Positions 35,808 through 43,992 of a stretch of DNA of 64,000 nt are shown in pieces (position 1 is the first letter of the stretch; the number at the start of each line of letters is the position of its first letter). Source of the stretch: Saccharopolyspora indica (GTDB lineage: Bacteria > Actinomycetota > Actinomycetes > Mycobacteriales > Pseudonocardiaceae); the NCBI RefSeq assembly GCF_027853965.1, contig NZ_JAQGLB010000009.1:1-64000 (forward strand), given 5' to 3'. The translations under genes were made by a program, and so were the position numbers. Below the pieces are notes generated by a model. It made no database searches, was not told where the DNA came from, and saw only the letters and a program-made list of their open reading frames with translations.

Positions 35808-38135
35808 GTGCAACCCTTCGATCCGAAGGCCTACGAGCGCGACGTGGTCCGACCGCTGCGGGGGCGCAGCGGTCGATTACCGGACGACCTGCTGACCCGG
35901 TACGCGATCGGGCCGGACTTCTCCGACGCCGACGTGGCGCAGCGGTTGTCGCAGGTGCGCTCGCACTGGAACAAGAGCGCCCAGTCCACCGCGAAGTCCA
36001 GCTTCACCACCAGCGTCTACAAGGCGTTCCTGCGCGAGGACGAGGAACTGCGCCGCGAGCACGGCGACAAGATGTCGCGGATGTCGTGGTGGCGCGCGCG
36101 GCACGACGACCGGGCGGCCGCCGGGCAGGCCCAGATCGACGAGCTCGCCCAGATGCTCAAGTCGAACTTCGGCGAACTCGGCCTCATCACGCCGGGCCAG
36201 CTGGAGGCGATGCGCGAAGCCTTCGGCCAGCTCGCACCGCCCGAGGTGGACGAGGCGCTGGCCAAGGCCAAGGTGCGGACGGCGGTCCCGCTGGACCTGC
36301 CGAAGACCTCCGGGCTGCCCGACACCCTGTTCCGCAGGCTGAAGGAACTGCTGGCCGACGCCGAGGTCACCGGACTTCCCGAGCTGCTGCACGGCAAGCT
36401 CACCGGCTTCGCGCTGCTCACCGAATTCCGCAGCACCCCGGCACGTCCCGACGGCCTGAGCGCGAAAGCCGTGCAGGCGGCCGTCGACCGGGAGAACCGG
36501 CGTTCCGGCAACCGCGCCGCGCGCGAAGCCCTCGGACTGGTCAACACCGCGGCCGGGCGCACCGACCTGCGGCTCCTGGCGCTGTACCACCTGCTCGACG
36601 ACGTGCGCAGGCTCCGCGAGAACGGCGCGCCCGCCAGTGCGCTGCTGCGCGTGCTGCGCCAGTCCGGGCTGGAGGAAGGCGAAGCCCGGCAAGCCGTGGT
36701 GAGCGTGCTCAGCGAAACCGGAGCGACGAAGATCGAGGTCAGCGGCCTGGCCAAGGTCGCAGAACTGCTCGCCGCCGGGCACCTGGTGGCCGCCCAGCAA
36801 GCGCTGGCCGGCATCGCCGACGCCGAGGAGGCGGCAGCCGCGAAAGCGGCCGTCGACCGGCACGCCGAGCAGGTGCGCTCGCTGCGCGAAGCGGCGCATC
36901 GCGCGCTGGAGCGCGGAGCCGAAGGCGAAGCGCGCAGGCAGCTGACCGAAGCATCGCGGCTGGCCGCCGACGACGACGCGATAGCGGCGGAGGTGCGGCG
37001 CATCCCGGTGAGCCCGGTGGCGGAGCTGACGGCGCAGCCGGAAGGGCTCGGGGTGCGGCTGTCGTGGCGGGCGCAGCCCGACCACGGCGTGAGCACCCGG
37101 TACCGGGTGGTGCGGCGGAGCGGGCGGACGCCCGGCGACGCCGCCGACGGCGACGTGGTCGCGGAGGGGGCGGAGACCGCGGTGGTGGACACCGCCGCGG
37201 CGGCCGGGACGGCCGCGGGGTACGCGGTGTTCGCGGCGGAGCCCGACGGGGCGTGGTCGCGGCCGGCCGCGGTGCTCGTCGAGGTGCTGCCGCCGGTGCA
37301 CGCGGTGCAGATCTCGGTCCGCTCGGGTGCGGTCGAGGGCAGTTGGAAGTTGCACCGCGACGCCGTCGGCGTGGACGTGGTGCGGCGGGACGACTCCGGC
37401 GAGGTCCCGGTCGCGACCAGCGGCCGGAACGCGTTTCGCGATTCCACTGTGGACACAAAGGTGGATTGCGCGTACCTGCTGACGGCGCGCTACCGGCGCG
37501 CGGACGGCACCGAGCTGCGCGCGGAGGCCGTCGCGGTGCGGCACCGCGCGCGGGTCGTGCCGACGCTGCCGCCGGTGACCTCGTTGGAGGGGCGGCACTT
37601 CGGGCGGGAGCTCGTGCTGTCCTGGGTGTGGCCCGACGGCGTGCGGATGGCCGAGGTGACCTGGGAAGGCGGGTCGCGTCGGCTGACGCGGCAGCAGTAC
37701 ACCGACGACGGCGGCTGCCGGATCGACGCAGGGCCGGGCGAGACGCGCGTGCGAGTCGTCTCGATCGCCACCGCCGATGACGGGGAGAACCGCTCCAACC
37801 CCGGCGAACTGGTCGTCAGCGGACCGCCCGCGCAGGTCGGCTACCAGGTGGAACGGCGCAACCGGCTGTTCGGGCCGAGCAGCGCGCGCATCCTGCTCAC
37901 CAGCGATCTCCCGGTGCCGGAGTGCGAGGTGGTGGTGGTCATCGCGCCGGGACGCGTCATGCCGCAGCAGCCGGACGACGGCAACGTCGCGCACCGGGCG
38001 GTGCACCGGATCGACGACCCGGTCGAGATCACCGTGGAGCTCCCGCGGCGGAAACCGTTCTGGCTGCGCTGCTTCGTGTCAACACCCGGTATCGACTTGG
38101 TCGATCCACCCGTCACCCAGCTGAAGGTGACCTAG
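35808..38135 (+). CDS. Large helical protein with fibronectin type III-like repeats, partner of the Hsp70/GTPase system
   Basis: This is a predicted cytoplasmic scaffold or Hsp70 co-factor without an assigned activity. The 775-aa protein has no signal peptide. Residues about 1-400 are alpha-helical. They include RYAIGPDFSDADVAQRLSQVRSHWNKSA, which has the look of a J-like helical hairpin without a clear HPD, and an Ala/Glu-rich tandem-helix part (LVAAQQALAGIADAEEAAAAKAAVDRHAE). Residues about 410-690 hold three beta-sandwich repeats of fibronectin III type (LGVRLSWRAQPDHGVSTRYRVVRRSG, VEGSWKLHRDAVGVDVVRRD, LVLSWVWPDGVRMAEVTWEGG). A last beta domain follows. GTG 35808 follows a doubled AGAGGCGG site. 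Such proteins accompany Hsp70 and GTPase genes in actinobacterial conflict loci. Confidence 0.82.
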   Translation: MQPFDPKAYERDVVRPLRGRSGRLPDDLLTRYAIGPDFSDADVAQRLSQVRSHWNKSAQSTAKSSFTTSVYKAFLREDEELRREHGDKMSRMSWWRARHDDRAAAGQAQIDELAQMLKSNFGELGLITPGQLEAMREAFGQLAPPEVDEALAKAKVRTAVPLDLPKTSGLPDTLFRRLKELLADAEVTGLPELLHGKLTGFALLTEFRSTPARPDGLSAKAVQAAVDRENRRSGNRAAREALGLVNTAAGRTDLRLLALYHLLDDVRRLRENGAPASALLRVLRQSGLEEGEARQAVVSVLSETGATKIEVSGLAKVAELLAAGHLVAAQQALAGIADAEEAAAAKAAVDRHAEQVRSLREAAHRALERGAEGEARRQLTEASRLAADDDAIAAEVRRIPVSPVAELTAQPEGLGVRLSWRAQPDHGVSTRYRVVRRSGRTPGDAADGDVVAEGAETAVVDTAAAAGTAAGYAVFAAEPDGAWSRPAAVLVEVLPPVHAVQISVRSGAVEGSWKLHRDAVGVDVVRRDDSGEVPVATSGRNAFRDSTVDTKVDCAYLLTARYRRADGTELRAEAVAVRHRARVVPTLPPVTSLEGRHFGRELVLSWVWPDGVRMAEVTWEGGSRRLTRQQYTDDGGCRIDAGPGETRVRVVSIATADDGENRSNPGELVVSGPPAQVGYQVERRNRLFGPSSARILLTSDLPVPECEVVVVIAPGRVMPQQPDDGNVAHRAVHRIDDPVEITVELPRRKPFWLRCFVSTPGIDLVDPPVTQLKVT

Positions 38136-38183
38136 TGTCCCCGGCAGCGGCCCGGTGCGCCAGCCGCACCGGCAACCGACTTC

Positions 38184-38229
38184 CGCGATTTCAATGGAAA
38201 TTTGACATCGAATTTCCATTGAAATCGCG
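38184..38229. repeat. GCGATTTCAATGGAAAT palindrome, copy 2
   Basis: Arms CGCGATTTCAATGGAAATT and its exact complement (19 bp each) flank an 8-nt centre, TGACATCG. The left flank GACTTCC also matches copy 1 at 12404-12447. It lies in the 128-nt gap between the fibronectin-like gene and the first GTPase gene, inside the operon, 34 nt before the GTPase ATG. Confidence 0.85.
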
Positions 38230-38263
38230 TACCGCACAACGCAACGAGCGCAGGGAAGACTAG

Positions 38264-39451
38264 ATGGCCAAGGTCGCGTGCCCGTACTGCTACCACCGGT
38301 TCCCGGTGGGCAACCTGCGGTTCCAGTGCACCGGTCGCCCGGCGCCGGGCCGCGAGAAGTGCCGCAAGGCCGTCGACCCGGAGCGCCAGCGGCTGACCGG
38401 CTACGCCGCCACCACCTGGCCCACCTTCACCGCACCGGGCCGCTTCGGCCGCAGCCCGCGCAAGGCCGACTGCCCGGACTGCGGCACCAGCAGCGGGATC
38501 CGCGCCTGCCCGGTCTGCCACACGCCGCTGCCCGCCAACTTCGCCGACGGCGGCAGCCCGCTGATCGGCGTGGTCGGCGGCAAGAACGCGGGCAAGACCG
38601 TCTACACCACCGTGCTGGTGCACGAGCTCCGCAACACCGTCCGCCGCCGCTTCGACGCCGACATCGCCTTCACCGGTGAGCAGGCCGGGGTCGGCACCGC
38701 GCAGTGGCTGGAGCGCTACGAGCAGGCGCTGTTCGGCGACCAGTCGCTGTTCGAGTCCACCACCAGCTCGGCCGACGGCATCCGGACGCCGCTGGTGATG
38801 CAGTGGCGGCAGCCGCGCACCCAGTTGGGCAAGCGGGTGTACAAGACCACCACGCTGTCGTTCTACGACGCGGCGGGCGAGGACATGACGACCCAGGAGT
38901 TCGTCAACAGCCAGGCCTACCTGACCGCCTCGGACGGGCTGGTGGTGCTGCTCGACCCGTTCCAGCTGCCCGGCGCGGCGGACCGGATCGCGGTGCCCGA
39001 CGTGGGCCGTCGCGACACCGAACCGCCGATCAACGTGCTCAACCGCGTGACCGAGATGCTGCGCTCCAGCACCGGTCTCGGCGACGGCAAGCAGGTGCGC
39101 ACGCCGATCGCGGTGGTCTTCTCCAAGATCGACGCCTTCTTCGGGATGCTCGGCGCGAACCACCCGCTGCTGCGCCCGCCGCGCACCGGCCCGGAGTACG
39201 ACGAAGCAGCCGGTCAGGACGCCGACGAGCACCTGCGGGCGCTGCTGGCCGAGCTGGGGGCCGACGACATCGACGCCCACCTGCGGGCGCACTACCGGAC
39301 GTTCCGCTACTTCGCGGTGTCCGCGCTCGGCGCGGAACCCGACTACGGCAGCAAGCAGATCGATCCGGCCGGTGTGCGACCGTTCCGCGTGGACGAACCA
39401 CTGCTGTGGCTGCTCAGCAACTTCAAGGTCATCGAACGGAGCCGGGCATGA
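38264..39451 (+). CDS. Zinc-ribbon TRAFAC-type GTPase (double-GTPase family)
   Basis: It is a predicted cytoplasmic GTP-dependent switch. The 395-aa protein begins with two zinc-ribbon units (CPYCYHRF with a later CTGRP...C, and CPDCGTSSGIRACPVCH). The GTPase domain follows: P-loop GGKNAGKT at 105-112, a switch II-like FYDAAGED at 200-207 (DxxG changed to DAAG) and the base-recognition motif SKID at 287-290. ATG at 38264 has GGGAAG upstream. Its stop overlaps the GAP1-like gene start. From memory it matches the Pfam concept of DO-GTPase2, described computationally in NTP-dependent conflict systems. The partner GTPase is at 41847-43409. Confidence 0.88.
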   Translation: MAKVACPYCYHRFPVGNLRFQCTGRPAPGREKCRKAVDPERQRLTGYAATTWPTFTAPGRFGRSPRKADCPDCGTSSGIRACPVCHTPLPANFADGGSPLIGVVGGKNAGKTVYTTVLVHELRNTVRRRFDADIAFTGEQAGVGTAQWLERYEQALFGDQSLFESTTSSADGIRTPLVMQWRQPRTQLGKRVYKTTTLSFYDAAGEDMTTQEFVNSQAYLTASDGLVVLLDPFQLPGAADRIAVPDVGRRDTEPPINVLNRVTEMLRSSTGLGDGKQVRTPIAVVFSKIDAFFGMLGANHPLLRPPRTGPEYDEAAGQDADEHLRALLAELGADDIDAHLRAHYRTFRYFAVSALGAEPDYGSKQIDPAGVRPFRVDEPLLWLLSNFKVIERSRA

Positions 39452-41844
39452 GCGCGCGGGAGTTCCACTCGCTGTACTACACCGACTGCGGTCCCGGTCA
39501 GGGCTTGCGCGGCGGCGCCGGGTTCCAGTTCCAGGCGGTGTCGCCGGACACCACCGACGAGATGATGACCGTCGTGCAGCGCTCGACGTTGTACGAGGCA
39601 CCGGTCGGCTGGATGCGGGAGAAGCGCCCGGTCGAGGAGTACCCGCCGTCGCTGGTCCACGTGCACAACGGCGTCTACGCGACCGCTCGCGGCGTGTACC
39701 TGGGCGCGGAGACGGGCGGCGTGCGGGAGGGGAACCAGTTCACCCACGCGCTGGTCGCCACCGACGCCCAGCTCTACGGGCCGATCCGGCCTGCGCAGCT
39801 GTGGGAGGCGCCGTGGTGGGTGACCGAGCCTGCGCCGAGCACCGAATGCCCCGCCGTGCCCGCCGAACCGGAGGCCGGGCCGTTCGGCGTGGAAGCGCTG
39901 CGGGAGTGGGTGCTGGGCCAGCAGAACGGCGAATTATGGCTGCTCGCAGTGCATTCCGCGGTGGACAGGGTGCACGACGACGGCGCACCGCGCGTGGTGT
40001 TCATCAGCGAGGACCCGGCCGCGGTGATGCGCTGGATCGCCGCCGCGACGCTGCTGCTGCCGCAGGAGCGGGCGCTGCGGGTCGGGTTCCGGGTGTTCGC
40101 CACCAACCCGCAGTTCAGCGAGCAGGAGGTGCTGGCGCTGCACCCGGACTGGGCGGGCTCGCTGGCCGAACCGGAGCGGCACACCGACTTCACGGTCTTC
40201 AACCTGGTCACCGGCAAGCACCGGGAGGCCGAGGCCAGCGATTCCGCGCTGCACTGGGTTTCGCGCTTCCTGCGCGCCGATCCCTACGACGTGGTGGACG
40301 CGATCGAGCTGTCCCACCAGTTCGCCCGCGGCCGCGGCGCGGACCGCCCGAGCACCGGTGACCGGCTGGCCGCCGGCGTGCTGGCGCTGGAGGAGCCGGT
40401 GTCCGGCCAGGAATCCGCGATGGCCCTGGCCGAGTGGCTGGCCGCGCCGCCCCCGGTGTCCCCCGCGGACGTGCTGGAACCGGTGCTGGCCGCCGTGCTG
40501 GCCGCCGAACCGGGAGTGCCCGTGCTGGCGCGGCTCGCCGCGACCGACCTGGAGCAGGCCGGGAAGGTGCGGTTCGCGTTGCTGCGCGCGGAGATCGGCG
40601 AGATCGTCCGCGGTACGTCCGCCGAGAACCGGGCCCCGCTGGCGGCGCGCCGGTGGCGCTCGGACGAAGCGGAGCGGGCCGCGCGGCTGGTGGAGGGCGC
40701 GGCGGGCGCGGTGCTGCCGGAGCGGATGGACCTGCTGCTGCGCACGGCGGCCCGCTTCGACGTGCAGCCGCGGCTCGGCAACTTCGCCGAGCCGGCCGCG
40801 CGATTCGTGGACTGGTGGGCGCGGCACCCGCACGCCGAGGTCGACCCGTCGAGCTGGACGTGCGGAGCGGAGTTCGTCGACCTGCTGCGCGATGTGCTGT
40901 CGCTGCGGCTGGAGGGGCCGTGGCGCGACGAGGTCGCCGCGGCGGTCAAGGAGCGCTGGTGGCGACTGCTCGCTCCCACCATCAGCGATCCGTTCATGCC
41001 GCTGGACGCCCTGGTCGCCTCCGCCGCGGTGGCCGCAGGCGGCCCGGTGCGGCAGAAGACCGTCGAGATGTTCCGCGAGCGGCTGCGCAAGCCCGAACAA
41101 CCCGGCACCGGGGAAGCGGTGTACGACGCGCTGTTCGGCGATTCCGCGCCCACGCTGGTGGAGCTGTCCGCCTTCCTCGCGGAGCTGCCCTCCACGGCGG
41201 TGTCGGACGCCTTGGCGCAGCGGGCTTTCGGCGTGCTGGGCAAGGCCAAGGTCTCCGGCCGCTACCTCGACGTGCTGCGGGTGCTCAGCCACCACCTCGG
41301 CGACCGGCAGGACCTGCGCAAGCTGTGGGAGGACGACGGCCGCCTGCGCGCCTGGCTGGCCACCCTCCGCCGGAAGGGCGCGGAAGCGGGCAGCCCCGGC
41401 GACATCGCGGAGCAGGTGCTGGCCGCGCGCGCGGGGCAGGTCGTCGAAGCGCTGCTCGCCGGCCCGCCGCCGGACTCGCCGGCACTGGTGGTCAGCAGCG
41501 GCGACCAGCTCCAGCAGACCCTGGTCCGCGAGCTGCCCGCGGTGTGGAACGACGAGAGCACCGAACCCGACCAGCGGGATCGCGCCGTGATGCTGGCGTT
41601 CGTGATCTGCTGGTCGGACGACACCACCGGCACGGTCCGCGCGGCCTTCGGGCGCGAGCTGGAAGCCTGGATGCACGCGCACAAGCAGGCCGATTTCCGG
41701 CGCATCAGCAAGCTCCTGCGCGGTGTCGGGGCCGACTACGCCTCGGGCTGGCACGAATGGCTGCGGGACACCGCCCAGCGCAAGCCGAAACCGGCGCGCA
41801 CCCGTCAGGTCGCACGGCGGTTCTTCGGCAGACGGGAGCGCTGA
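39448..41844 (+). CDS. GTPase-associated protein 1 (GAP1-N2/M/C-like)
   Basis: It is a predicted partner or effector of the two GTPases flanking it. The 798-aa protein starts FHSLYYTDCGPGQGLRGGAGFQFQAVSPD, the recognisable GAP1-N2 opening, with VGWMREKRPVEEYPPSL and GNQFTHALVATD in the first domain (about 1-140). A middle domain (about 150-290) contains ALRVGFRVFATNPQF and an aspartate-rich end. The long C-terminal half (about 310-780) is alpha-helical with regular Ala/Leu repeats (HEAT-like). No catalytic motif is visible. It overlaps the first GTPase by 4 nt and precedes the second by 2 nt, so the three are made together. Confidence 0.85.
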   Translation: MSAREFHSLYYTDCGPGQGLRGGAGFQFQAVSPDTTDEMMTVVQRSTLYEAPVGWMREKRPVEEYPPSLVHVHNGVYATARGVYLGAETGGVREGNQFTHALVATDAQLYGPIRPAQLWEAPWWVTEPAPSTECPAVPAEPEAGPFGVEALREWVLGQQNGELWLLAVHSAVDRVHDDGAPRVVFISEDPAAVMRWIAAATLLLPQERALRVGFRVFATNPQFSEQEVLALHPDWAGSLAEPERHTDFTVFNLVTGKHREAEASDSALHWVSRFLRADPYDVVDAIELSHQFARGRGADRPSTGDRLAAGVLALEEPVSGQESAMALAEWLAAPPPVSPADVLEPVLAAVLAAEPGVPVLARLAATDLEQAGKVRFALLRAEIGEIVRGTSAENRAPLAARRWRSDEAERAARLVEGAAGAVLPERMDLLLRTAARFDVQPRLGNFAEPAARFVDWWARHPHAEVDPSSWTCGAEFVDLLRDVLSLRLEGPWRDEVAAAVKERWWRLLAPTISDPFMPLDALVASAAVAAGGPVRQKTVEMFRERLRKPEQPGTGEAVYDALFGDSAPTLVELSAFLAELPSTAVSDALAQRAFGVLGKAKVSGRYLDVLRVLSHHLGDRQDLRKLWEDDGRLRAWLATLRRKGAEAGSPGDIAEQVLAARAGQVVEALLAGPPPDSPALVVSSGDQLQQTLVRELPAVWNDESTEPDQRDRAVMLAFVICWSDDTTGTVRAAFGRELEAWMHAHKQADFRRISKLLRGVGADYASGWHEWLRDTAQRKPKPARTRQVARRFFGRRER

Positions 41845-41846
41845 CC

Positions 41847-43409
41847 GTGCCGTACCTGGTCCTGGCCGCCGCGGTGCTGTTCGGCGGCATGTTCGCCCTC
41901 ATGCTGATGTCGGCGGTGGTCACCGCGCTGTCGCCGCTGCTGGCGCTCGCCGGTGCCGGCACGGCCCTGGTCACCGCGGCGCTGACGCTGTTCGGCCGCG
42001 GCCCCGAGCGACCGGTCCTGGTCACCCCGGACCACGTGGTCGGCGGAACGGCGGGCATGCGCGCGCAGCACGGGCCGTTCCCGCGGGACCGGGCCTGGCC
42101 GGGTTACCTGGTCGCGCAGTGGCGCCGCGACCTGATGGCGATCCTCCGCGGCTGGGGCGGGCTGGTCGCCCGCGGCTGGCGGTGGGCGTTCGGGCGCGGA
42201 CAGCTCGGCGCGCAGCGGTGGTTCCGCGTCGGGCTGATGGTCTTCTTCGGGCCGCCGGTCCTGTTCGGCGGGGCGCTGGGCGCGCTCCAGGGCCTGCTCT
42301 TCGGCGCCGTGGTGCTGCTGCTGGGCTGGATCGGCTGGGGCACCGCGATCGGGATCATGCGCGGCTACGACAACACCGTGCGAGGACTGCGCCGGGCCAG
42401 CGCCAGCTGCCCGACCTGCTACCACGTGATGGCCGTGCCCGCCTACCGGTGCGACGGCTGCCAGGCGGTCCACCACGACATCCGGCCCGGCCTGCTGGGC
42501 GCGGTCCGGCGCAGGTGCGGCTGCGGCCAGCGGCTGCCGACGACGGTGCTGCGGGCGTCCAAGCACCTGGAAGGGCGCTGCCAGCGCTGCGACCGGCCGC
42601 TGCGCGGCGGCTCCGGCGCGGTCACCGACATCCGGGTGCCGGTGTTCGGCCCGGTGTCGGCGGGCAAGACGCGGCTGGTGCACGCGGGCCTGGTGACCCT
42701 GCGGGACCTGGCGGCGGCCGAGGGCGTCCGGACGGACTTCGTCGACGACACCAGCAGGCAGGCCTTCGAGCACGGCGAACAGCTGATCAGCAGCGGCGCC
42801 GACACCACCAAGACCCCGGCCGGGCAGCTGCCGGCGGCGATCACCGTGCAGCTGGTCAAGCCCCGCGGGCAGGCGCTGCTGCACCTGTTCGACGCGGCGG
42901 GCGAGTTCTTCCTGGACCGCGAGGACAACAGCGAGCTGGAGTTCCTCGACCACGCGGGCGGGCTGGTGTTCGTGATCGACCCGTTCGCCATCGGCCGGGT
43001 GCGCGACCAGCTCGGCGGCCACCTGGAATCGCGGCTCGCCGAAGCCCACCCGGCCAGCGGCGATCCCGAGCAGGTCTACCACGTCACGGCGCGGCGGTTG
43101 CGCGACTACGGCGTGGAGACCGGCAAGCGCGCGCTGGCGATCGCGGTGGTCAAGGCCGACCTGCTGACCGACGTGCCGTGGGCGGCGGACCTGTGCGCGG
43201 GCGCGGTCCGGGAGTGGCTGGTCACCGCGGGCCTGGACAACCTGGTGCTCGCGGCGGAGCGGGACTTCGCCGAGGTCCGCTTCTTCGTGGTGTCCTCGGT
43301 CCTCGGCACCCGGCCCGGGCACCGGATGACCCCGGCCGCGCCGTTCCGGTGGCTGCTCGGCCGCGGCGGATTCCCCTTGGGCGACGAGAAGAAGGCGGAA
43401 GCGGTATGA
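41847..43409 (+). CDS. Membrane-anchored zinc-ribbon GTPase (second double-GTPase)
   Basis: It is a predicted membrane-tethered GTP switch. The 520-aa protein has two N-terminal transmembrane segments (about 3-48), a further hydrophobic pair near 130-168, and zinc-ribbon cysteines at 188/191, 202/205, 224/226 and 245/248. The GTPase domain starts at about 262: P-loop GPVSAGKT at 268-275, switch II-like FDAAGEF at 348-354 and VKAD at 435-438 in place of NKxD. GTG 41847 has GGGAG 8 nt upstream. Its stop TGA overlaps an ATG of the repeated leader cassette. Two TMs followed by zinc ribbons and a GTPase is the DO-GTPase layout; substrates are unknown. Confidence 0.86.
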   Translation: MPYLVLAAAVLFGGMFALMLMSAVVTALSPLLALAGAGTALVTAALTLFGRGPERPVLVTPDHVVGGTAGMRAQHGPFPRDRAWPGYLVAQWRRDLMAILRGWGGLVARGWRWAFGRGQLGAQRWFRVGLMVFFGPPVLFGGALGALQGLLFGAVVLLLGWIGWGTAIGIMRGYDNTVRGLRRASASCPTCYHVMAVPAYRCDGCQAVHHDIRPGLLGAVRRRCGCGQRLPTTVLRASKHLEGRCQRCDRPLRGGSGAVTDIRVPVFGPVSAGKTRLVHAGLVTLRDLAAAEGVRTDFVDDTSRQAFEHGEQLISSGADTTKTPAGQLPAAITVQLVKPRGQALLHLFDAAGEFFLDREDNSELEFLDHAGGLVFVIDPFAIGRVRDQLGGHLESRLAEAHPASGDPEQVYHVTARRLRDYGVETGKRALAIAVVKADLLTDVPWAADLCAGAVREWLVTAGLDNLVLAAERDFAEVRFFVVSSVLGTRPGHRMTPAAPFRWLLGRGGFPLGDEKKAEAV

Positions 43410-43659
43410 GCAGCCAGTCCTGATCAACCGCACCTCAGGGGACCGTGACGTGACCCAGCCACGGGAACCCTGGAGACGTGAGATCGATCCCAGCCGTTAC
43501 CACCACTGTGATTCGCGGAGAGGCGGAACCGCATGAGCAGCCAGTCCTGATCAACCGCGCCTCAGGGGACCGTGACGTGACCCAGCCACGGGAACCCTGG
43601 AGACGTGAGATCGATCCCAGCCGTTACCACCACTGTGATTCGCGGAGAGGCGGAACCGC
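43406..43659 (+). repeat. 127-bp tandem duplication of the leader cassette (copies B and C)
   Basis: Unit B (43406-43532) and unit C (43533-43659) are identical except for one base (CACCTCA versus CGCCTCA). Each begins ATGAGCAGCCAGTCCTGA, a 5-codon ORF (MSSQS), and ends with the ribosome site GGAGAGGCGGAACCGC. The third ATG, at 43660, starts the real 41-aa membrane protein. The first ATG overlaps the GTPase stop. Blocks shared with 35676-35807 are 30 nt at the 5' side and about 28 nt at the 3' side. Confidence 0.9.
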
Positions 43660-43785
43660 ATGAACGATCGGCCACCGACCGGCTACCTGGCGTTCCGCTG
43701 GGCCCTGGTGGGCGCCTTCGCGATCGCGCTGCTGCTCAGCGGTTACTCGGCGCTCAGCGGGTTCTTCACGGCGTTCTTCTCCTGA
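43660..43785 (+). CDS. 41-aa single-span membrane peptide ending the GTPase operon
   Basis: It reads MNDRPPTGYLAFRWALVGAF and continues with a hydrophobic helix (IALLLSGYSALSGFFTAFFS). A short polar, Arg-containing N-terminus is followed by one membrane span to the end. ATG 43660 follows GGAGAGGCGG at good spacing. It is the last gene before a hairpin. Small membrane peptides often act as pore-forming effectors or as sensors in conflict operons; here that is only a suggestion. Confidence 0.65.
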   Translation: MNDRPPTGYLAFRWALVGAFAIALLLSGYSALSGFFTAFFS

Positions 43786-43786
43786 C

Positions 43787-43824
43787 CGGGCGTCGGGAAT
43801 GCCGCTGGATTCCCGGAATGCCCG
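43787..43824 (+). terminator. Terminator of the GrpE-Hsp70-GTPase operon
   Basis: Inner arms CGGGAAT and ATTCCCG surround an 8-nt loop, with outer CGGGC and GCCCG after small bulges. It starts 2 nt after the stop codon of the 41-aa gene. There is no T-run. Confidence 0.55.
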
Positions 43825-43992
43825 ATGGTGACGACGTGATCCGCTGCACCGTTGGTGTATGGGTGGTCACGTTGCGATAACAATGAAGCCCTGGGCGGGG
43901 ATACTTCAGGTGGAGGTTGCCGCGCACAACCATCGGAGCACGACCACGCGAGGGTGGTCCGCGGCGCAACGGTGCACCGTCTGGAGGTTGGC

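Noticed and set aside
43406..43423. Five-codon ORF MSSQS as an independent gene
   Set aside because: Too short to claim as a gene. It is described instead as part of the leader cassette.
43406..43659. CRISPR-like array
   Set aside because: The two 127-bp units are direct tandem copies with no spacers and no cas genes nearby. They are a duplicated leader.
43478..43880. Open frames of 61 and 91 aa across the duplicated leader
   Set aside because: They arise because the 127-bp unit is repeated out of frame. They have no ribosome site and run into the start of the 41-aa gene.
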